From: Rickettsiales bacterium
GTDB lineage: Bacteria > Pseudomonadota > Alphaproteobacteria > Rs-D84
NCBI GenBank assembly: GCA_031259365.1
Contig: JAIRLP010000018.1
Location: 1-5,468, forward strand
DNA: 5,468 bases
Direction: 5' to 3'
Under the pieces are notes generated by a model. The model was given only the letters and a program-made list of their open reading frames with translations, ran no database searches and had not been told where the DNA came from. The position numbers and the translations under genes are program-made. Shown in pieces: positions 5,388 to 5,468 of the stretch (its first letter is position 1; each line of letters begins with the position of its first letter).

Positions 5388-5392
5388 GAAAT

Positions 5393-5420
5393 AAAAAAGT
5401 TACTTAAAAGTCGCTTTTTT
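5393..5420 (+). terminator. Candidate A/T-rich, possibly bidirectional terminator
   Basis: AAAAAAG at 5393-5399 pairs with CTTTTTT at 5414-5420. The stem continues inward through a T-G wobble, one T-C mismatch and ACT/AGT pairs around a TAAA loop. It begins five bases after the stop of the 4902 gene. The T-run is part of the stem, and the A-run on the other arm would serve a transcript coming from the opposite direction. The weak GC content and the mismatch lower confidence. Confidence 0.55.
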
Positions 5421-5468
5421 AATCACCAATTCCTTTGATATTATTTTGATTCAATACCATTGACGAGA

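Noticed and set aside
5419..5468. C-terminal end of a convergent minus-strand gene (frame ending SSMVLNQNNIKGIGD, stop at 5419-5421)
   Set aside because: The frame is open to the window edge and would place the 5393-5420 hairpin just after its stop, fitting a bidirectional terminator. But only 16 codons are visible and another minus frame is open for the last 26 bases too, so coding cannot be supported.

Overview
The window looks like chromosomal DNA from an AT-rich alphaproteobacterium (roughly 40% GC by eye; no composition count was run). The lineage call rests on remembered family features. TrmD and TsaD read like alphaproteobacterial versions (for example the GGGAGMVM stretch of TrmD and the PGCDFSFSGIKT stretch of TsaD). 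L19 ends in an alphaproteobacterial-style GKKARI segment. A DUF2155-type periplasmic protein, a family I associate with Alphaproteobacteria, is also present. Nothing in the window looks mobile: I see no transposase, integrase, tRNA gene, long repeat or CRISPR array.

Layout, all genes on the + strand. (1) 16-318 is a small unrecognised protein. (2) 364-1455 is the trmD-rplS pair (tRNA m1G37 methyltransferase and ribosomal protein L19), closed by a UUCG-loop terminator at 1477-1501. (3) 1574-2577 is a likely three-gene envelope transcript: a secreted DUF2155-type protein, an unrecognised small basic protein and a single-pass membrane protein, ending at a terminator at 2597-2620. (4) 2627-4870 is a tightly packed group with overlapping ends: a DUF1460-type lipoprotein (NlpC/P60-like amidase family), tsaD (tRNA t6A37 synthesis) and a small predicted Cys-His-Asp protein. 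(5) 4902-5387 is a diverged paralog of that last protein with its own promoter, followed by a hairpin at 5393-5420 that may serve as a terminator.

Two observations stand out. First, the genes at 4388 and 4902 encode proteins of 160 and 161 residues that align almost without gaps. Both keep Cys72, a central His, Asp117 and Gln122-Phe123, in an arrangement resembling a minimal transglutaminase-like cysteine-enzyme core. I cannot name the family, and this is the best candidate here for an undescribed enzyme pair. Second, three genes (trmD, the DUF2155 gene and the 4902 gene) have a good -10 box placed so that transcription should begin on, or one base before, the A of the start ATG. None of the three has a usable Shine-Dalgarno sequence, so leaderless mRNAs are predicted.

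Functionally the window mixes translation genes (trmD and tsaD both act at tRNA position 37; rplS encodes a 50S protein) with small cell-envelope genes. The usual rpsP-rimM partners upstream of trmD are not in this window.
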